Assembly: GCA_030539165.1 (NCBI GenBank)
Contig: JAUNSO010000021.1
Location: 1 to 43,011 of the forward strand
DNA from: a bacterium
GTDB taxonomy: Bacteria; Bacillota; Clostridia; Lachnospirales; Lachnospiraceae
Direction of reading: 5' to 3'
DNA: 43,011 bases
Below, in pieces: positions 41,607-43,011 of the stretch. Position 1 is the first letter of the stretch; each line of letters opens with the position of its first letter. Position numbers and translations under genes: made by a program. The notes beneath the pieces are model-generated. The model saw nothing but the letters and a program-made list of their open reading frames with translations, had not been told where the DNA came from and did no database searches.

Positions 41607-43011
41607 CCCTAAATAGCTTTGGTTCATATCCACGTTGCCACTGATTCCGTTGACGGAGCCTTTGGAGGTGAACTGCCAGAGGTCGTAGCGTCCTTTGTAG
41701 GTAACCTGTGAATTGTATTGTGCCAGCCAGATCTTGTAGCCACTGAGTTCTGACGCATTCATATAGCTTGATAACCATGTTTTATTTGCATAAACGCCCG
41801 GTGTATAGCCTGCTGAACGAATTGTTGAGCAAAATGCCTTGATCACGGATGTTCTCTGTGCTGCTGACATACTCATATACCCTGCTCTGCCACTGCTCTC
41901 GCAGTCCATAAACACAGGATAATTCAATCCATATCCTGAGCAAAGTGCAGCACACATACTTGCTTCCTCTACTGCCTCTGCTTCTGTAACAGCTGTCGTA
42001 AAGAAATATACGCCAACCTTCAGACCTGCTGCTTTGGCGCCCTTGATATGTGATCTGAAATACGGATCCTCTACCAGTACACCTGTTGATGAGCCTCTGT
42101 AGCCGCAGCGGATAATGACATAGCTGATACCCGATGCTTTGACGGATGCCCAATTGATGCTTGGCTGGTACTTCGATACATCAATACCAAGCGTCCCGTT
42201 GCCCTGCGAAAGTGCTCCGTCACTGTCAAATGTATATTTCACGCCTCCGATGACCTGTTCACCCGTCACCTTGGTGTTATCCTTCTTAAAATAGTAGGTC
42301 AGACCGTCAATCGTCTGCCAGCCTGTGTAGAGATATTCATCTACAGCACCCTTTTTATAATACTTGCTGAACTTTCCACTCTTATAATCTGCATAGGTAG
42401 CCAGACGATAGGTTGTGCCCTCCAGAACATACAGCTTATTTTTTGAGGAATCATACAACTGTGCGGTATCTGCATATGCTGCTTCTACAGTAACCTCCAG
42501 CGTTGCCGTCTTTCCGCTGCTGCTCTTTGCAGTGATGACAGATTTACCGGCTTTAACACCTGTTACAACTCCTGCGCTTGAAACGGTTGCTATGTCTGTT
42601 GACGCACTCGTCCATGCGACGGTATCCGTAGTAGGTGTCACCTTTGCAGTCAATGTTGTTGTCTTCCCCACCTTGACTGTACTGGTTCCGGAAAGTGCAA
42701 TGGAAGCAGTATCTGCTGCAGTAACTGTTATCGTTATATTTGCGGTTGCTCCGCCGGAACTTTTGACTGTGATCACGGATGTACCAACCCTAATACCTGT
42801 TACAAATCCTGTATTGGAAACAGTTGCTACAGTGGCTGTCCCGCTCGACCATGATGTTACTGTATCTGTTGCAGGCGTCAATGTGGCTTTTAATTGTGTC
42901 GTGGCACCCACCTTAATTGTCGATGTTCCGGATAATGCCACTGCTGATGGCACCTTTGTTGGCGTTGGTGTTGGTGTGACTGTTGCTGTGGGTGTGGGTG
43001 TTAGTGTAGCT
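41601..43011 (-). CDS. GH25 lysozyme with Ig-like repeats (5' end cut by window edge)
   Basis: The frame is open to the right edge, so the start lies outside. In order of translation the visible part has a Thr/Pro linker, then two bacterial Ig-like (Big_2) repeats of about 80 residues each (VALSGTSTIKVG and IALSGTSTVKVGKTTTL, both with TSVIT/KSVIT endings; about 42947-42465). Next are cell-wall-binding-type repeats (TGWQTIDGLTYYFKKDN, GGVKYTFDSDG), then a GH25 muramidase domain (42200-41604). GIDVSKYQ and VFMDCES carry the conserved catalytic acids, and DLWQFTSKG closes the barrel. It cuts the glycan of peptidoglycan. The architecture is that of a secreted surface autolysin, not a phage lysin. 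Confidence 0.93.
   Translation of the reverse strand, partial: ATLTPTPTATVTPTPTPTKVPSAVALSGTSTIKVGATTQLKATLTPATDTVTSWSSGTATVATVSNTGFVTGIRVGTSVITVKSSGGATANITITVTAADTASIALSGTSTVKVGKTTTLTAKVTPTTDTVAWTSASTDIATVSSAGVVTGVKAGKSVITAKSSSGKTATLEVTVEAAYADTAQLYDSSKNKLYVLEGTTYRLATYADYKSGKFSKYYKKGAVDEYLYTGWQTIDGLTYYFKKDNTKVTGEQVIGGVKYTFDSDGALSQGNGTLGIDVSKYQPSINWASVKASGISYVIIRCGYRGSSTGVLVEDPYFRSHIKGAKAAGLKVGVYFFTTAVTEAEAVEEASMCAALCSGYGLNYPVFMDCESSGRAGYMSMSAAQRTSVIKAFCSTIRSAGYTPGVYANKTWLSSYMNASELSGYKIWLAQYNSQVTYKGRYDLWQFTSKGSVNGISGNVDMNQSYLGY

Noticed and set aside
42465..42947. The two Ig-like repeats as a DNA tandem array such as a CRISPR or VNTR
   Set aside because: They are diverged protein-domain repeats of about 80 residues that keep the reading frame.
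41601..43011. GH25 gene as part of a prophage lysis cassette
   Set aside because: There is no holin or phage gene nearby; Ig-like and wall-binding repeats point to a secreted surface enzyme.

Overview
This window looks like a chromosomal segment of an anaerobic, low-to-moderate GC Gram-positive of the class Clostridia, most likely family Lachnospiraceae. I infer this from strong AGGAGG-type ribosome binding sites, consensus sigma-A promoters, a Csp-like S8 protease, a LytR-CpsA-Psr (LCP) protein, a phosphoglycosyl transferase that starts MIKDNQ, and a GH25 lysozyme with Ig-like repeats. No species can be assigned from sequence reading alone. No rRNA, tRNA, CRISPR array, transposase or phage structural gene was seen, and no gene-free stretch exceeds about 300 bases.

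Left part (1-15.5 kb), metabolic and housekeeping. A TetR repressor (cut by the left edge) is co-transcribed with an iron-sulfur-type flavoprotein from a promoter carrying two TetR-like operators. A divergent ATP-grasp protein follows. Next is a compact minus-strand operon: metN-metI-metQ (methionine ABC importer), an Rrf2 regulator with four clustered cysteines, an MBOAT acyltransferase, its SGNH-like partner and a CPBP membrane protease. Upstream of it lies cysK with a textbook promoter, and a divergent signal peptidase II-like gene. A Csp-like subtilase comes next, then clpX and htrA, with good terminators after clpX and after the subtilase gene.

Right part (15.5-43 kb), a cell-surface polysaccharide locus, all on the minus strand. 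Reading in the direction of transcription it contains: a GH25 lysozyme (cut by the right edge), rfbC (dTDP-rhamnose pathway), the Wzm/Wzt ABC exporter with a C-terminal extension on Wzt, a large methyltransferase-plus-kinase-like protein, two tandem-domain GT2 enzymes, a phosphoglucomutase/phosphomannomutase, a GT87-like membrane glycosyltransferase, GtrA, an SGNH esterase lipoprotein, a polyprenyl-phosphate GT2, a YbhN-like membrane protein, a kinase/HAD/nucleotidyltransferase trio and two more GT2 enzymes. A second transcription unit then carries the initiating phosphoglycosyl transferase, an LCP ligase, another GT2, glmS, and probably htrA-clpX.

Proposed joint function: the phosphoglycosyl transferase starts a glycan on undecaprenyl phosphate and the GT2 enzymes extend it, probably with rhamnose. 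The methyltransferase-kinase protein may cap the chain so that the Wzt C-terminal domain recognises it, and Wzm/Wzt exports it. The GT2/GtrA/GT87 set may add side sugars outside the membrane. The kinase/HAD/nucleotidyltransferase trio may supply a nucleotide-activated substituent. The LCP protein would attach the product to peptidoglycan. The capping idea, a WbdD-like terminator in a Gram-positive, is the most interesting hypothesis here.
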